Below, one piece after another: positions 43,667-53,557 of a DNA stretch of 64,000 bases (position 1 is the first letter of the stretch; the number at the start of each line of letters is the position of its first letter). The notes under the pieces are model-generated. The model was given only the letters and a program-made list of their open reading frames with translations. It was not told where the DNA came from and searched no databases. The DNA comes from Stieleria marina (lineage in GTDB: Bacteria > Planctomycetota > Planctomycetia > Pirellulales > Pirellulaceae). The stretch lies in assembly GCA_007741555.1 (NCBI GenBank), contig CP036526.1:1-64000 (forward strand), written 5' to 3'. A program made the translations under genes and the position numbers.

Positions 43667-46600
43667 CTATTCGTGATCGCCTGACAAGGTAAAGGCTGCC
43701 CAGAAGAATGGCGATAGATTTTTGCCTTTGTCGTTGGGCTGGTCATCGATGGGAGCATCATCGGAAAGCTCGAACCGCCGATCACCTCGGAGTGCCCCGG
43801 TTTGTGGTTGGTAGCGATGGATCATTTCAAGCTGAGTCGCTTGGAGTGCTGCTGATTTGGTCATTTTCTCACTCCAGAGCTTTTCGTAAAACGTTGTCAT
43901 GAACACTTGAGTCGCACGGTCATCGACTTTCCAAAGGCTGGTCAGAATACTTTTCGCCCCCGCCAATCCAAACGCTCGTTGGAGTCCCACGACTCCTTCG
44001 CCCGATTGCACTTCGCCGAGTCCGGTTTCACAAGCAGACAGCACGACCAATTCGGTTTCGACTAAATCCAGTTCTGTCACTTCTGCGGCGGTCAAAATCC
44101 CGTCGTCTTGGCCCATCTCCGGTGTTTGGTTTGCACCGGCCAGCACCACTCCCGTCAAGAAAGAAGGATGCAGCCCGGGTACGGTCTGCCCATCCAGCAT
44201 CGACATCGAATTGAGAGATTCTTGTCGCCCGCTGGGCTGTACCGCACCGTTGCTGTTGGTGTTCTGCCCTGCGAAGAAACCATGTGTTGCCAAGTGAAGG
44301 TAGCGTGTCTTGCTTGCCATTCTGCGAATGGCGTCTTCACAAGCAGCGGTGCGGTTGAGCGAGATGACCTGAACATCTGGAAAACAGCGTTCTGCTGCTG
44401 ACGCAATGCTGGTGATTTCATCGCGTGTCCCTGGCAGGGACTCCCAGTCATTGGATTCGGTCGGCGATCGGTTCGCCCAACGCGGGGCGTACTTCACTTT
44501 GGTCGTGACGGCGATCTTGTCGGAATCGATGCGGTTGGATTGTTTTGGGCTCGCGTTTTTTGCAATCGCATTTTCGGTAGTCTGCTGGGCAATGCTGGTC
44601 TCAAATCGGGCAGCGTAGTCCACGTCGCCCACCAGCAAGATTTTCTTCCCTGCATCAAGGCTGTTGTTTTGATCCCGCGCATCCTTTCGTTTGGATTCAA
44701 TCATCCATTGGGGAACAGGCACTGTCACAAATGCGTGGTCTTGTACCAGAGAGCCTCTCTTGGCGGTGTGCGGAATCGCGGCGAAAGGTAACTGTGACAA
44801 TCGGCCATCGGGGGATATCAACACGGTTTTGGCATTGCCGACCAGCGGCGCCAAAGGCTGCCAAAGAAGCGTCGCCAAGTGTTCGCCGGCGAGCTCTGCT
44901 CCGTTTCGGTTCGCGATCGTTGAGCCGGGGGTAAACGAACCACGCCACTGCGAAATGGCGTGGTTGATCTTGTCAGCTGGTCCAAGATCTATCATCGCGA
45001 TGGCACCCGAGTCGCCCTGGATCGCAAAGGCCACGATGCATTTGGATTGGTCCGACGTCAGATCGCCGATCACATCTGAGCGTTTGAATTCAACAAAGTC
45101 GACCAGCACTTCGCTTGGCTTGATGAATTGCTGCCAATCAGTGGGAGTGGCTGCCCAGTTGGCTTCGGCCAGTTTGGTATGCGTCAGCAGTGCTAATTCA
45201 GATTCCAGCCGCTGCTTTTGTTGGGTCAGTACAGTCAGTCGATCCAAGGCCTTGGTTTGGTCGATTGCATTTCGTGCGGCAAAAACGCGAGAGGCGAGTT
45301 CGCGATTGACACCTTCCAACTGGCGTGAGACTGCGATGGTTTCAGGGTTGTGACTACGTGATGCCTTTCGCAGTCGGGCTTGTTGCATGAACACAGCCCC
45401 TTTCCATTGCAGGACGTAACGATGCACTTTTTCGGCGGCCAAATTCTGCTGGAGCGCAAATCCTAGATAAGCGTGCATGGCCTGGTCGGTTGCCATGCGT
45501 AGCGACAGTTGTTGGTTTTCAGATAGAACGGAAGCAAATCGCTGTTCGTCGGTGAGTGCGGAAACGACGCCCAAAGTGAGCCAATTTTCCGCTTCGGCGA
45601 CCCGATCACAAAGCTGACACAGCTGTGCCAACTTGCGGTGAGTCCCCCATTGCAGGCTTTGTAAGCTGACAGCTGGATTGGCGACTGCATCGGCCTTTTC
45701 GCCCTTAGACGTTGTTGCATTTCCTCGGCTTAGCTCAAGTGATTGCGTCAGGTGGCGTTCGGCATCCATATAGCTGCCCTTGGCCAACAAGGCTTCTCCG
45801 AGCAAATGGTGTGCTCCGATCAGAAGCTCCCGATTCGGTGTTTCTGTTTTGCAACGTTTCAGGACGTCTTTTGCAATCGGTAACGCAGCATTGGATTCGC
45901 TTTGTATCAGATAGAGACGAGTCAGCAATTGTAAAATGCGTGTGTCGACTTCGTCCCCGACCGATTTGTCGTCGGACAAAAGTCGCCCGCGATGCAGCCA
46001 CAGTTCGGCAAGGTCGGTTTTTCCCATTCGCAGATAAAGTTCTGCCAGTTGCAGCATGGACTGACTTCGCTGACCGATACCTGCTTCGGCCATGGCATTT
46101 TCTGCATTCACCACCAGCGCTTCGGCGCGATCAAAGTCGCCCATTGCTGAAAGCAAGTCCGCGTGTCGGAGCGACAGATTGGCAACGGCCAATGAATCGT
46201 CGGCCATTTCGTTTTGGAAGATCCGCAAGCAGAGATCTCCGTGTCGCAGGGCCTGTGGAAGGTCACCTCGCAGCCGGTACGCTTTTGCAATCGTGGCGTT
46301 CACGCGCGCGAACAACAACGATTCGTTGCCCTGGTCCTGTTCGGCTAAATCGATTGCGCGGTGTAAGCGACTGATGGCGGATGTGAAATTTTGCTGAAAT
46401 ATTTCGGCTTCGGCGACATACTGAAGTGCAATGACATGCAAGCCGATTTCACTGGGACCGTTCAGTTCTAAAACAGAAAGCGTCTGGGCAGCGAGCGTGT
46501 GAATTACTTCTGCGCGAGCATGATTTAGTTGCCCCATGGCATCGCCGTGCGGCGGAACAGTCAACGGCCGCAGCATCTTTAAGATTGCATCGGCATACTC

Positions 46601-48907
46601 CGGCGTATCCGTTTTGTACTGAGCTCCTGCGTGAGCCAAAAACTGTTTCACCCATGGGCTGTGATCATGGTTGTCGGTCCACGTACAGCTGGCGACAAGG
46701 CATCCGTACAAATTGGGGAGGTCACCGCCGGTTGGGTCGATTTTCTTTTTCAGTTCTAACGCGGATTGATAGTGTTCAACGGCTTCATCAAATCGCTGTG
46801 CTTCAAACGCGTTGTAACCTCTTTGAAAATGATTCCAGCAAGTCATTTGGCCATTGTTGAATTGGTTTCGCTCTCGAATCTCCAAGGCAGTCTTCAGATG
46901 TTTCTCGCTTTCATCGAAGTATCCCAATTGCGTTTCACAATCCGCTAGGTCGACCATCGTCTGGCAAATCTCAAACCCATCTTGTCCGTTGTAGATGTAT
47001 GTCAGTTTCTCAAGTGCGTCGGTTAGCAAGGGATAGGCCTTGGCGGGTTTGCGCAAGCCATCCTTCAGAATACGCGCCTCGATTCGAAGACAATGCACGA
47101 ACCGCTCCGATTTTGGACCCAGCGTTCTTTGGCAACATTCTTTGGCATCTGAAATGCACTCCAACGCTTGATCGATCTTCGCAAGTGCAGCCAAATTTCC
47201 GGCACGCCACTGGAGCCGTCCGGCATGCCGGGCTGTTTGATTGTAAGGACGTTTGTCGGTCCGCCGGAAAAGCTCTTCGTAGACCGTGGCTGCTTCGACG
47301 TGGCGTCCTAGTTCGACCATCACATTGGCGACCATGGATTGTGCATCATGGACGATGACATCTTGGGTCCCCAGAAGTGCGTCGGACTGTGCGAGAAATT
47401 TTTGTGCCCACTGGAGCGAATCGGTGTAGTTCCCCGTGCTGTAGGATTGGTCAGCACGATACTTCAGTGGCATGGCTTTGGCCAACTCCGAACGCTCGGT
47501 AGCCGATAGAGCGAGTCGGCGTTGAAAGCCGGCCAAAGAGATTTGCCCGTCAAGCACCATTGGATGGTCGTTGCCAAACCGCGCCTTCAAGCGAACCAGG
47601 AAATCTTGGACGGGCTTGATTACAGACGGACTAATTTGATCCGAACTGCCCAAATGATCGAGGTTGATAAAGACATCGTTTACCGCGCCGCAAAGCCAGT
47701 CATCCCGGCGTGCCCGCGTCTGCATGAAGACATCCGAGGCCGTGATCAGATGCTCGATGGCTTGTCGATAGGATCCCTGTGTCCAAGACCAGTAGCCCAT
47801 GCGCCGGTAAATCATCGCCGTCGTATCGGACTGGTCGCCGAACAGTTTTTCCCACTTGGGCAAGATATCCTTGCCCAACTTGATTGCCGCAGGAAAACTT
47901 CGCACGCTGGCAAGTTGGATTGCTTCTTGTCGTTTCGCATTCAGCGTCTGGTAATCGTTTTTTTCGTCGGCTGACAAGGACACGATCGCGCGGCAGACGT
48001 CTAGATCGCGTTTCAATCCAGCGTTCTCGTCTGATAGCCGGATCGCGATTGCCTGTGCTTCTTCGCGAAAGGATAGCGCGGCGTCCCAGTCAGCGTTGCG
48101 CTCGGCGACTTTGGCTCTGGTAACCAGGATGCTAGCCGTATAGCCAGCTATGTTTGCGCCTCCATCGTCCTCCATGGCTTTCCACCAAGTGTCAGGCATT
48201 TCTCGCTTGAGTTGCTGGAAAGCCTGACGCGACACTTCAATGGCTTTCTCCGCGTCACCATCGACCAGGAAAACATAAGCACGCAGCATCGAAAGGTTGG
48301 GAGGCATTCGTACGATGCCTGAACCATCACGCACCGCTTCGATGGCAAGTTGCTTGGCAAACCAATCGTAGGATTCGATGATTTGTGCAAACCGATCCGT
48401 GATGTCGCGGTCGCTGTTGAATCTGGCAATCGTGTAGGTGAGATCGGTCAGACGCTTGCGGGCTTCGACTGCCATGCCCCGAGAGACCGGACCGTTGCCA
48501 TCGACAATTCTGGTGGACTGACCATTGCCGGAATCATAAACGAGTTTCCATAGCTTGGACGCGTCACTTTCTTGCCCCAGATTGTTGTATGCATTTAAGA
48601 GCATGAAGTGCGTCAGTTTGTTGCCTGCAAACGAGTCGCCAAAAGCAATCTTTTCGAGTCGTTGGGCTTGTTGTCCCAGCTGTAAAAGTTTGGCCCAGTC
48701 TTTTGCAAGCAGGGCGTCGCGGCAATCGTTCCAAATTAGATCTCGCGATAGAATTGCACGCGATTGAGCAATGGTCGGTACGTCGATTGTGGGATCACCT
48801 TCGTCCGCCCCCACCTTCGTCGACCGAAGCACGGATGTTGAAAGAATCACGATGGACAAGGCCACCATTGTGATGCAGATTTTCGACGGGCGTGATGATG
48901 CGTTCAT
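43667..48907 (-). CDS. Exported TPR-CHAT peptidase
   Basis: 1746 residues from ATG 48907. A signal peptide (ICITMVALSIVILSTSVL core, end near KVGADEG) is followed by roughly 1200 residues of TPR-like helical repeats and a C-terminal caspase-like CHAT domain. The catalytic dyad is His1542 in YLHLATHGFF and Cys1626 in VVLSACETGLGE, with SPDGRLSQLPFAAIPH upstream and AKSILTSLWKVDD downstream as CHAT landmarks. The ATG overlaps the metacaspase TGA (ATGA, 48904-48907), so the two are translationally coupled. It likely acts in the periplasm or envelope; the substrate is unknown. Confidence 0.9.
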   Translation of the reverse strand: MNASSRPSKICITMVALSIVILSTSVLRSTKVGADEGDPTIDVPTIAQSRAILSRDLIWNDCRDALLAKDWAKLLQLGQQAQRLEKIAFGDSFAGNKLTHFMLLNAYNNLGQESDASKLWKLVYDSGNGQSTRIVDGNGPVSRGMAVEARKRLTDLTYTIARFNSDRDITDRFAQIIESYDWFAKQLAIEAVRDGSGIVRMPPNLSMLRAYVFLVDGDAEKAIEVSRQAFQQLKREMPDTWWKAMEDDGGANIAGYTASILVTRAKVAERNADWDAALSFREEAQAIAIRLSDENAGLKRDLDVCRAIVSLSADEKNDYQTLNAKRQEAIQLASVRSFPAAIKLGKDILPKWEKLFGDQSDTTAMIYRRMGYWSWTQGSYRQAIEHLITASDVFMQTRARRDDWLCGAVNDVFINLDHLGSSDQISPSVIKPVQDFLVRLKARFGNDHPMVLDGQISLAGFQRRLALSATERSELAKAMPLKYRADQSYSTGNYTDSLQWAQKFLAQSDALLGTQDVIVHDAQSMVANVMVELGRHVEAATVYEELFRRTDKRPYNQTARHAGRLQWRAGNLAALAKIDQALECISDAKECCQRTLGPKSERFVHCLRIEARILKDGLRKPAKAYPLLTDALEKLTYIYNGQDGFEICQTMVDLADCETQLGYFDESEKHLKTALEIRERNQFNNGQMTCWNHFQRGYNAFEAQRFDEAVEHYQSALELKKKIDPTGGDLPNLYGCLVASCTWTDNHDHSPWVKQFLAHAGAQYKTDTPEYADAILKMLRPLTVPPHGDAMGQLNHARAEVIHTLAAQTLSVLELNGPSEIGLHVIALQYVAEAEIFQQNFTSAISRLHRAIDLAEQDQGNESLLFARVNATIAKAYRLRGDLPQALRHGDLCLRIFQNEMADDSLAVANLSLRHADLLSAMGDFDRAEALVVNAENAMAEAGIGQRSQSMLQLAELYLRMGKTDLAELWLHRGRLLSDDKSVGDEVDTRILQLLTRLYLIQSESNAALPIAKDVLKRCKTETPNRELLIGAHHLLGEALLAKGSYMDAERHLTQSLELSRGNATTSKGEKADAVANPAVSLQSLQWGTHRKLAQLCQLCDRVAEAENWLTLGVVSALTDEQRFASVLSENQQLSLRMATDQAMHAYLGFALQQNLAAEKVHRYVLQWKGAVFMQQARLRKASRSHNPETIAVSRQLEGVNRELASRVFAARNAIDQTKALDRLTVLTQQKQRLESELALLTHTKLAEANWAATPTDWQQFIKPSEVLVDFVEFKRSDVIGDLTSDQSKCIVAFAIQGDSGAIAMIDLGPADKINHAISQWRGSFTPGSTIANRNGAELAGEHLATLLWQPLAPLVGNAKTVLISPDGRLSQLPFAAIPHTAKRGSLVQDHAFVTVPVPQWMIESKRKDARDQNNSLDAGKKILLVGDVDYAARFETSIAQQTTENAIAKNASPKQSNRIDSDKIAVTTKVKYAPRWANRSPTESNDWESLPGTRDEITSIASAAERCFPDVQVISLNRTAACEDAIRRMASKTRYLHLATHGFFAGQNTNSNGAVQPSGRQESLNSMSMLDGQTVPGLHPSFLTGVVLAGANQTPEMGQDDGILTAAEVTELDLVETELVVLSACETGLGEVQSGEGVVGLQRAFGLAGAKSILTSLWKVDDRATQVFMTTFYEKLWSEKMTKSAALQATQLEMIHRYQPQTGALRGDRRFELSDDAPIDDQPNDKGKNLSPFFWAAFTLSGDHE

Positions 48908-50871
48908 TGACTGATCCACTGAACCAAGTGAGCATCCCACCACAGGTTGCTCGTTGCTGTTTCCTGGCCTCGGATGGCTGACGATTGGCTCGAAAAGAAA
49001 TCGATCTTCAACTGAGAACCATTCGCATCCTGCTGACGGACAGCACTGTTTGGGTTAGCTGTAAACGCCCCACTGCGTGTGGGGGTGGATTCAGGGGCGT
49101 GTAAAAACTGAAAGAGACTGGAGAGATCAAGAGGTCGGGGACCGACAAAGACGATCGCCCGATGAAGCCCCACGATCGCTGGACGAAATTCAGGATCGTC
49201 TCGTGGTAGCAGAGCATCTCCATTGCAAACAAAACCGCTGGAGCGAACGCCCCTAGTGGCGTCAATCCTCTGTCGCTCGATATTGGGTTGTGTGAAGGAA
49301 CGCGGACACATCAGCGACACTTCATGGTTGGGATCAATATGGACAATCGTGGCAAAGAGATCTTGGTCTGAAGCCAAATCGTGTTGCACTTCGATAATGT
49401 AGATGTCACCCGTATCGAGCTGGGGGCGTCCAGAGAGTCCCGGTTTGGCGGGGGCCCATTGGATCGTTTTCGCATCAGGCCCTGAACGCTTACCAATAAC
49501 CAGCCCGGTTCGGATCGCAGCATCGCTGGGAGCTCTGGCCGCGACGTGCTGCGCGATGATCTGTGTCAATCGATCCGAAGCGATCTGGCCAGGAGATTTT
49601 TCACCAGCTCGCGTGACCGCATCCTTGGAGACAAAGCCGGTTTCGATGGATGCCCAAGCAGTGTCCGGTCGAGCGACTGGCGCGTGGTCGTTCCATTGAA
49701 CGGATACACGGGATTGGTCAAATCCGACTTGGTCAATCGTCGCCGTGCCGATGGTGTGCCGGGAACTAGCGAGCGCGGCGATCGGTTTGGCAGACGTGAA
49801 GATCGGAAACGATGTACCTGTCTGGATCGAATCCAGGATGCCGCGTTGCAAGAAACCTTGTGAATCGCCGTCGTCTTTCTGGTTTGGCGTAAACCGGATC
49901 ATTGCGATATCGCGAAGGTTACCTGAATCGGTTTTCGCTTTGTGATTTGTCAACCAGAACGGTTCCCCCGCCATCGCACCGGAGATCTCGACTTGAGGTT
50001 CTGGAAGCAGACCGAGGTGATCTTCGAGCTGATAGTGCCAGTGCAAAAGGTTTGCCAAACGGGTCATCGGCAGCGGTGATCCTTGCTCGATCAACGCACA
50101 AACTCGGGCCAGAGAAAGCGTCAATAGTCCGTGCGGTTGTCCGGCTGATTCGGTCTCTGGTTCCAGCTGATCCGATCGACAAGCCGAAATGAATCCGACA
50201 TTGTTGGGTAGTTCGGCCTCTGTTGATAAAGCAGCAAACTGATCGACAGGAGGCGAAGGCAGTGATCGGTCCAAGCGGCGATGCCGTACGCGCTCTCCGG
50301 TGCCACCTCCTCGAAGCCCTGTTCCGCTGTGACAGCAATCCAGAATGACCAACAGGCGATTAGTTGGATCGCTGGCGATCGAATGAGCCCAGTGTCGTAA
50401 CTCATCGTCGCGAATGTCTTGCTGGCCGCCTTGTCGATCAGCGTCGTGGGGAACGATTGTCTGATCGAAATACGAGGGCTCGTCGCGCATCGGTCCTTGC
50501 AACTGATCCATCGCTTGGGAACCGTGTCCGCTGAAATGGAACACGACCCTTGCTGGTTCTCCGGATTGATTGCAGGCCTGGACTTTCTCCAGCGTCGCCT
50601 GCAAAGCGTTTAAGATTGCAGAACGGGTCGCCATCGAATTGGTCAGCACCGTCAAATTACCCGGCTTGTAAGCCTGGTCGGAACCCAACATTTGTTTGAC
50701 GAGACTGACGTCGTTGACGCAGCCGCGTAATTGCTGGCTTGGTGGCAACGATGCGTATTGGTCGATGCCAATCAGAATGCCAAACCGTTCAGCAGACACG
50801 TCAGGCGCAGCGAAGGCGACTGCGAACGAAGTTGAAACGATCCAAAAGACGAACCTCGCAGGATTATTCAT
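48904..50871 (-). CDS. Exported orthocaspase/metacaspase-type C14 peptidase
   Basis: 655 residues with a signal peptide (ends ...APDVSA). The p20-like domain starts at ERFGILIGIDQY. The catalytic dyad is His116 (VFHFSGHGSQ) and Cys180 (LLVILDCCHSGTG). The metacaspase-type YFDQTIVPHDAD and DIRDDEL acidic residues suggest basic (Arg/Lys) P1 specificity. The 400-residue C-terminal region has beta-rich unassigned segments. It sits between the helical exported protein (46 bp upstream) and the TPR-CHAT gene (4-bp overlap). Confidence 0.9.
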   Translation of the reverse strand: MNNPARFVFWIVSTSFAVAFAAPDVSAERFGILIGIDQYASLPPSQQLRGCVNDVSLVKQMLGSDQAYKPGNLTVLTNSMATRSAILNALQATLEKVQACNQSGEPARVVFHFSGHGSQAMDQLQGPMRDEPSYFDQTIVPHDADRQGGQQDIRDDELRHWAHSIASDPTNRLLVILDCCHSGTGLRGGGTGERVRHRRLDRSLPSPPVDQFAALSTEAELPNNVGFISACRSDQLEPETESAGQPHGLLTLSLARVCALIEQGSPLPMTRLANLLHWHYQLEDHLGLLPEPQVEISGAMAGEPFWLTNHKAKTDSGNLRDIAMIRFTPNQKDDGDSQGFLQRGILDSIQTGTSFPIFTSAKPIAALASSRHTIGTATIDQVGFDQSRVSVQWNDHAPVARPDTAWASIETGFVSKDAVTRAGEKSPGQIASDRLTQIIAQHVAARAPSDAAIRTGLVIGKRSGPDAKTIQWAPAKPGLSGRPQLDTGDIYIIEVQHDLASDQDLFATIVHIDPNHEVSLMCPRSFTQPNIERQRIDATRGVRSSGFVCNGDALLPRDDPEFRPAIVGLHRAIVFVGPRPLDLSSLFQFLHAPESTPTRSGAFTANPNSAVRQQDANGSQLKIDFFSSQSSAIRGQETATSNLWWDAHLVQWISQ

Positions 50872-50917
50872 GTGGGTTTCTTCAGGCGTAGTCGATCAAG
50901 TCACTGAATCGATCCCA

Positions 50918-52705
50918 TCACTGGTTTGATTTTGTGTCACTGCTGCTGGCAGACGGACGCATCATCGACGTCAGCAGCATGTCGAATGCTTGCTCGCGCG
51001 TCTCGTCATCGACTCGGATGGGAGAGGGGAAACTAAGGCTATTGACGCTAGCGATGCGTGCGAGCATCTCTTCGGCCGGTCGACAGATTTCCAAGTCATC
51101 GTTCGTCACTTTCCCGTGATAAGCTCGGGAACCAAGCGACTTGAGACTCGCTTTCTGTTCGCTGGTCAGCAACTTTGTTTTTGCAATTGAATTGGCCAAA
51201 TCGCGCAGCGTCGAAATGTCCTCGTCCTTGCCGGCTTGAATCAATGATTTTGCGATCACACGGTACAGACCCAAGCTGGCTACTTCCCGATCGTCCCCAC
51301 CCAGCGAAACCAACACGGACCCGGGCAGACCCACCGAATCAGGCCTTGGAATGGCGACGTCAGTCTTGCTACTTGCGGCAATCGCCGTGTCGTCACTTGA
51401 CGCAGTGGCCTTGATCGAAGCAATCGAGTGTGCGTCTTGATATGGACCTTGCAATTCTTCTTCGATCTCACGTAGGTAAGTTCGCAGCCCGGCTTGCTGG
51501 CGTGACCCGATACCGTCTAGGTCGGTTTGTAACAGTCGATGCAGGACACGCATTTCGGTTACACATTTGGCGTAGCAGATCGAGAGCGGTCCGCAATTCG
51601 ACGGCGAATAGGATTTCAATTCCCTCAACATCGCGTCTGCGTTTCCGCGAAGTGCACGATGACGAAACAAACTAGGCCAAGACGACGACAGGTCGCTTGC
51701 GGTTCGCTCTTGAAGCGCAGCTGTCTTGATTCGATTGGCAGCGATACGTTGGTCCAGTTTCTCTTTGGCGTTCTCCGCTCGCATTTTTCGCAACGTCCAA
51801 ATCATGATGGCGCGTTTTTGAGTCAAATCCAAATCGGCAGACTTCACTTCTTGCATCTTTCTCATGCATTCGATTCTCGATATCTCGCCCTTCCAATACG
51901 AGTCGTAGAGCTTGCCGTACGCGTCCACCAGACTTGCTCTTTGTTGTTCTCTTGCCTGTAGAACAGAGTAGGCGTTGGTTCCATCACCGCGGGTTAGCTT
52001 GAGCGACTTTCGGTCTTGTGATGGCGTTGCTCGATAAATCCCTAGTAGCTGGTCGCTGGTTTGCTGCTGATCCTGCTCCTTTTGCTGCACAGCGTTGAAC
52101 AGATTAACGGCGACACCGGTGATCGACGGCGGCAGTTGCTCGGCAATGCTTTGGCTCGCATCCGCCACCCGATTCAACTCGTCTAGCAGCGACTCTGGCA
52201 ATGGTTTGCCAACCAGTTCGTCACGTAGATGTTTGACACGGTCACGTTGACCGGTCACGGCAGCGATCAAGAGATCTCGTCGCAGCTGTTTTGACCAAGC
52301 AAGGCTTTCCGCGGTGACGGCATCCGCTTCGACGGAGATGGGGAGCGGTTTCAACGCTCCGGCATCGTCCGCTAATTGCTTGATCGTCTGTGTCAGCCAC
52401 TGATCTGATTCTGCTACGGACAACACGGCTTTTGTTGATGATTCATCTCCGCTGGCTGTCGCCAAAACCCAGGCCGTAACCGGCACCGATCGAATGCTCT
52501 CTGATCGCACGATTTTGATGGGAATCCCGTTGATTAGTTCGACCAGTCGCGCGGAGTCCAGGCTGTCAATCGCTTGGCCGATCTGAACAAACGTTTCGGT
52601 CGTTGGCGGTTTTGCGTTTGTGGTAACCGCCTCTTCGGCCACCGCGTTGCCAAGTGCCACGATGCTGATCGCAATTGCGGCCTGCCGGATGATGCGATTT
52701 AGCAT
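50918..52705 (-). CDS. Exported helical protein of the caspase/CHAT operon
   Basis: 595 residues from ATG 52705, with a signal peptide (MLNRIIRQAAIAISIVALGNAVA). The rest is mostly alpha-helical, with charged and Gln-rich stretches (QQKEQDQQQTSDQ) and no enzymatic motif. No family recognised. It is the first gene of a three-gene run, 46 bp before the metacaspase gene, so it is a candidate substrate, inhibitor or scaffold for the proteases (inference). Confidence 0.72.
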   Translation of the reverse strand: MLNRIIRQAAIAISIVALGNAVAEEAVTTNAKPPTTETFVQIGQAIDSLDSARLVELINGIPIKIVRSESIRSVPVTAWVLATASGDESSTKAVLSVAESDQWLTQTIKQLADDAGALKPLPISVEADAVTAESLAWSKQLRRDLLIAAVTGQRDRVKHLRDELVGKPLPESLLDELNRVADASQSIAEQLPPSITGVAVNLFNAVQQKEQDQQQTSDQLLGIYRATPSQDRKSLKLTRGDGTNAYSVLQAREQQRASLVDAYGKLYDSYWKGEISRIECMRKMQEVKSADLDLTQKRAIMIWTLRKMRAENAKEKLDQRIAANRIKTAALQERTASDLSSSWPSLFRHRALRGNADAMLRELKSYSPSNCGPLSICYAKCVTEMRVLHRLLQTDLDGIGSRQQAGLRTYLREIEEELQGPYQDAHSIASIKATASSDDTAIAASSKTDVAIPRPDSVGLPGSVLVSLGGDDREVASLGLYRVIAKSLIQAGKDEDISTLRDLANSIAKTKLLTSEQKASLKSLGSRAYHGKVTNDDLEICRPAEEMLARIASVNSLSFPSPIRVDDETREQAFDMLLTSMMRPSASSSDTKSNQ

Positions 52706-53095
52706 GCGAAAACACTTTTCTGTTATGAACGTTTGAAGCATCCAACCGATTGTAGACCATCGTATTTTTGGCGTTGCGCAATTTCAAGAATTCGGGGTAA
52801 GCATTTGGGCAAGCAATCGGAGTGCTGTTCCAGGGTAAAGCATTCATCATTGCGGGGGCTGATCTGTCCAAATCGACAAGTGCGTCTTTCTGAGTGCTGA
52901 CGGCTATTGGTGACGGAAACACGAAAGTGTCCTGAAGGTGCCAAATGAATTTGCAGGGCCGATTAACGGGACACCCTGACTCCGTCGCTCCTTTTGCGTC
53001 GTCCGATTACGTTTAGGCAACGATAATCAATTGGCGGTCGTTGTATCGCCAGCGTGTACTGCAACTGAGAATCATTCCATCACGGAGTATCAATA
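52706..53095. other. Divergent promoter region
   Basis: 390 bp between the first gene of the protease operon (minus) and a plus-strand hypothetical gene. It presumably contains both promoters; I could not place them or see a strong repeat. A GGAG lies about 11 bp before the GTG at 53096. Confidence 0.35.
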
Positions 53096-53449
53096 GTGAA
53101 CATTCAGGCTCAGGGTTGGTGGGAGCAAGATTGTTACGGTCGGCAGACAATGGATCCGTTGTTGCTGGATTTCGTTGACGGAGAAGTTTCCGGATCGGGC
53201 AACGACATTGTCGGGCCGTTTACGATGTCGGGCGTCATCAAGGACGGCAACGTCGCGATCAAGAAACATTATGTCGGCCAGCACGACACCGACTACATCG
53301 GTCAGTTTGACGGTGAAGGAACGATGCAGGGAAAATGGCATATCCACGAAATGACAGGACCATGGATGATTCACTTGCGTGGCCAAGTCGGTGGTCGTCA
53401 TCGAGATTGCGGCGGCGACCAGGAGCCGGCGGACATTCGTCAGATCTAG
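53096..53449 (+). CDS. Conserved-looking hypothetical beta-rich protein
   Basis: 117 residues from a GTG start. Regular motifs such as VSGSGNDIVGPFTMSGVI, KKHYVGQHDTDYIGQFDGEG and MQGKWHIHEMTGPWMIH suggest a lipocalin- or beta-sandwich-like fold. It is probably widespread in bacteria, but I do not know the family. Convergent with the metal-binding gene across a shared terminator. Confidence 0.75.
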   Translation: MNIQAQGWWEQDCYGRQTMDPLLLDFVDGEVSGSGNDIVGPFTMSGVIKDGNVAIKKHYVGQHDTDYIGQFDGEGTMQGKWHIHEMTGPWMIHLRGQVGGRHRDCGGDQEPADIRQI

Positions 53450-53495
53450 CGTTTGTTGGTTAAACGCTCTGGTGGACAGCACTGAGACGCGCACG

Positions 53496-53534
53496 AAAAA
53501 ACCGGCCGCCTGACTTGCAAGCGGCCGGTTGTTT
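53496..53534. terminator. Bidirectional Rho-independent terminator
   Basis: CCGGCCGC and GCGGCCGG form an 8-bp GC stem with A-rich sequence on the left and a GTTTG-type T-rich end on the right. It lies between two convergent genes and can serve both. Confidence 0.85.
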
Positions 53535-53557
53535 GTTCGAGAGCGTCTTGCGAAGAG

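Noticed and set aside
43667-52705. Type III-E-like (Craspase) relationship for the TPR-CHAT protein
   Set aside because: No CRISPR array, gRAMP or cas gene in the window, and the proteins carry signal peptides, so a cytoplasmic CRISPR role is unlikely.
52566-52922. Minus-strand frame overlapping the start of the helical exported protein
   Set aside because: It is in a different frame from the gene with a signal peptide and shows no protein-like pattern.
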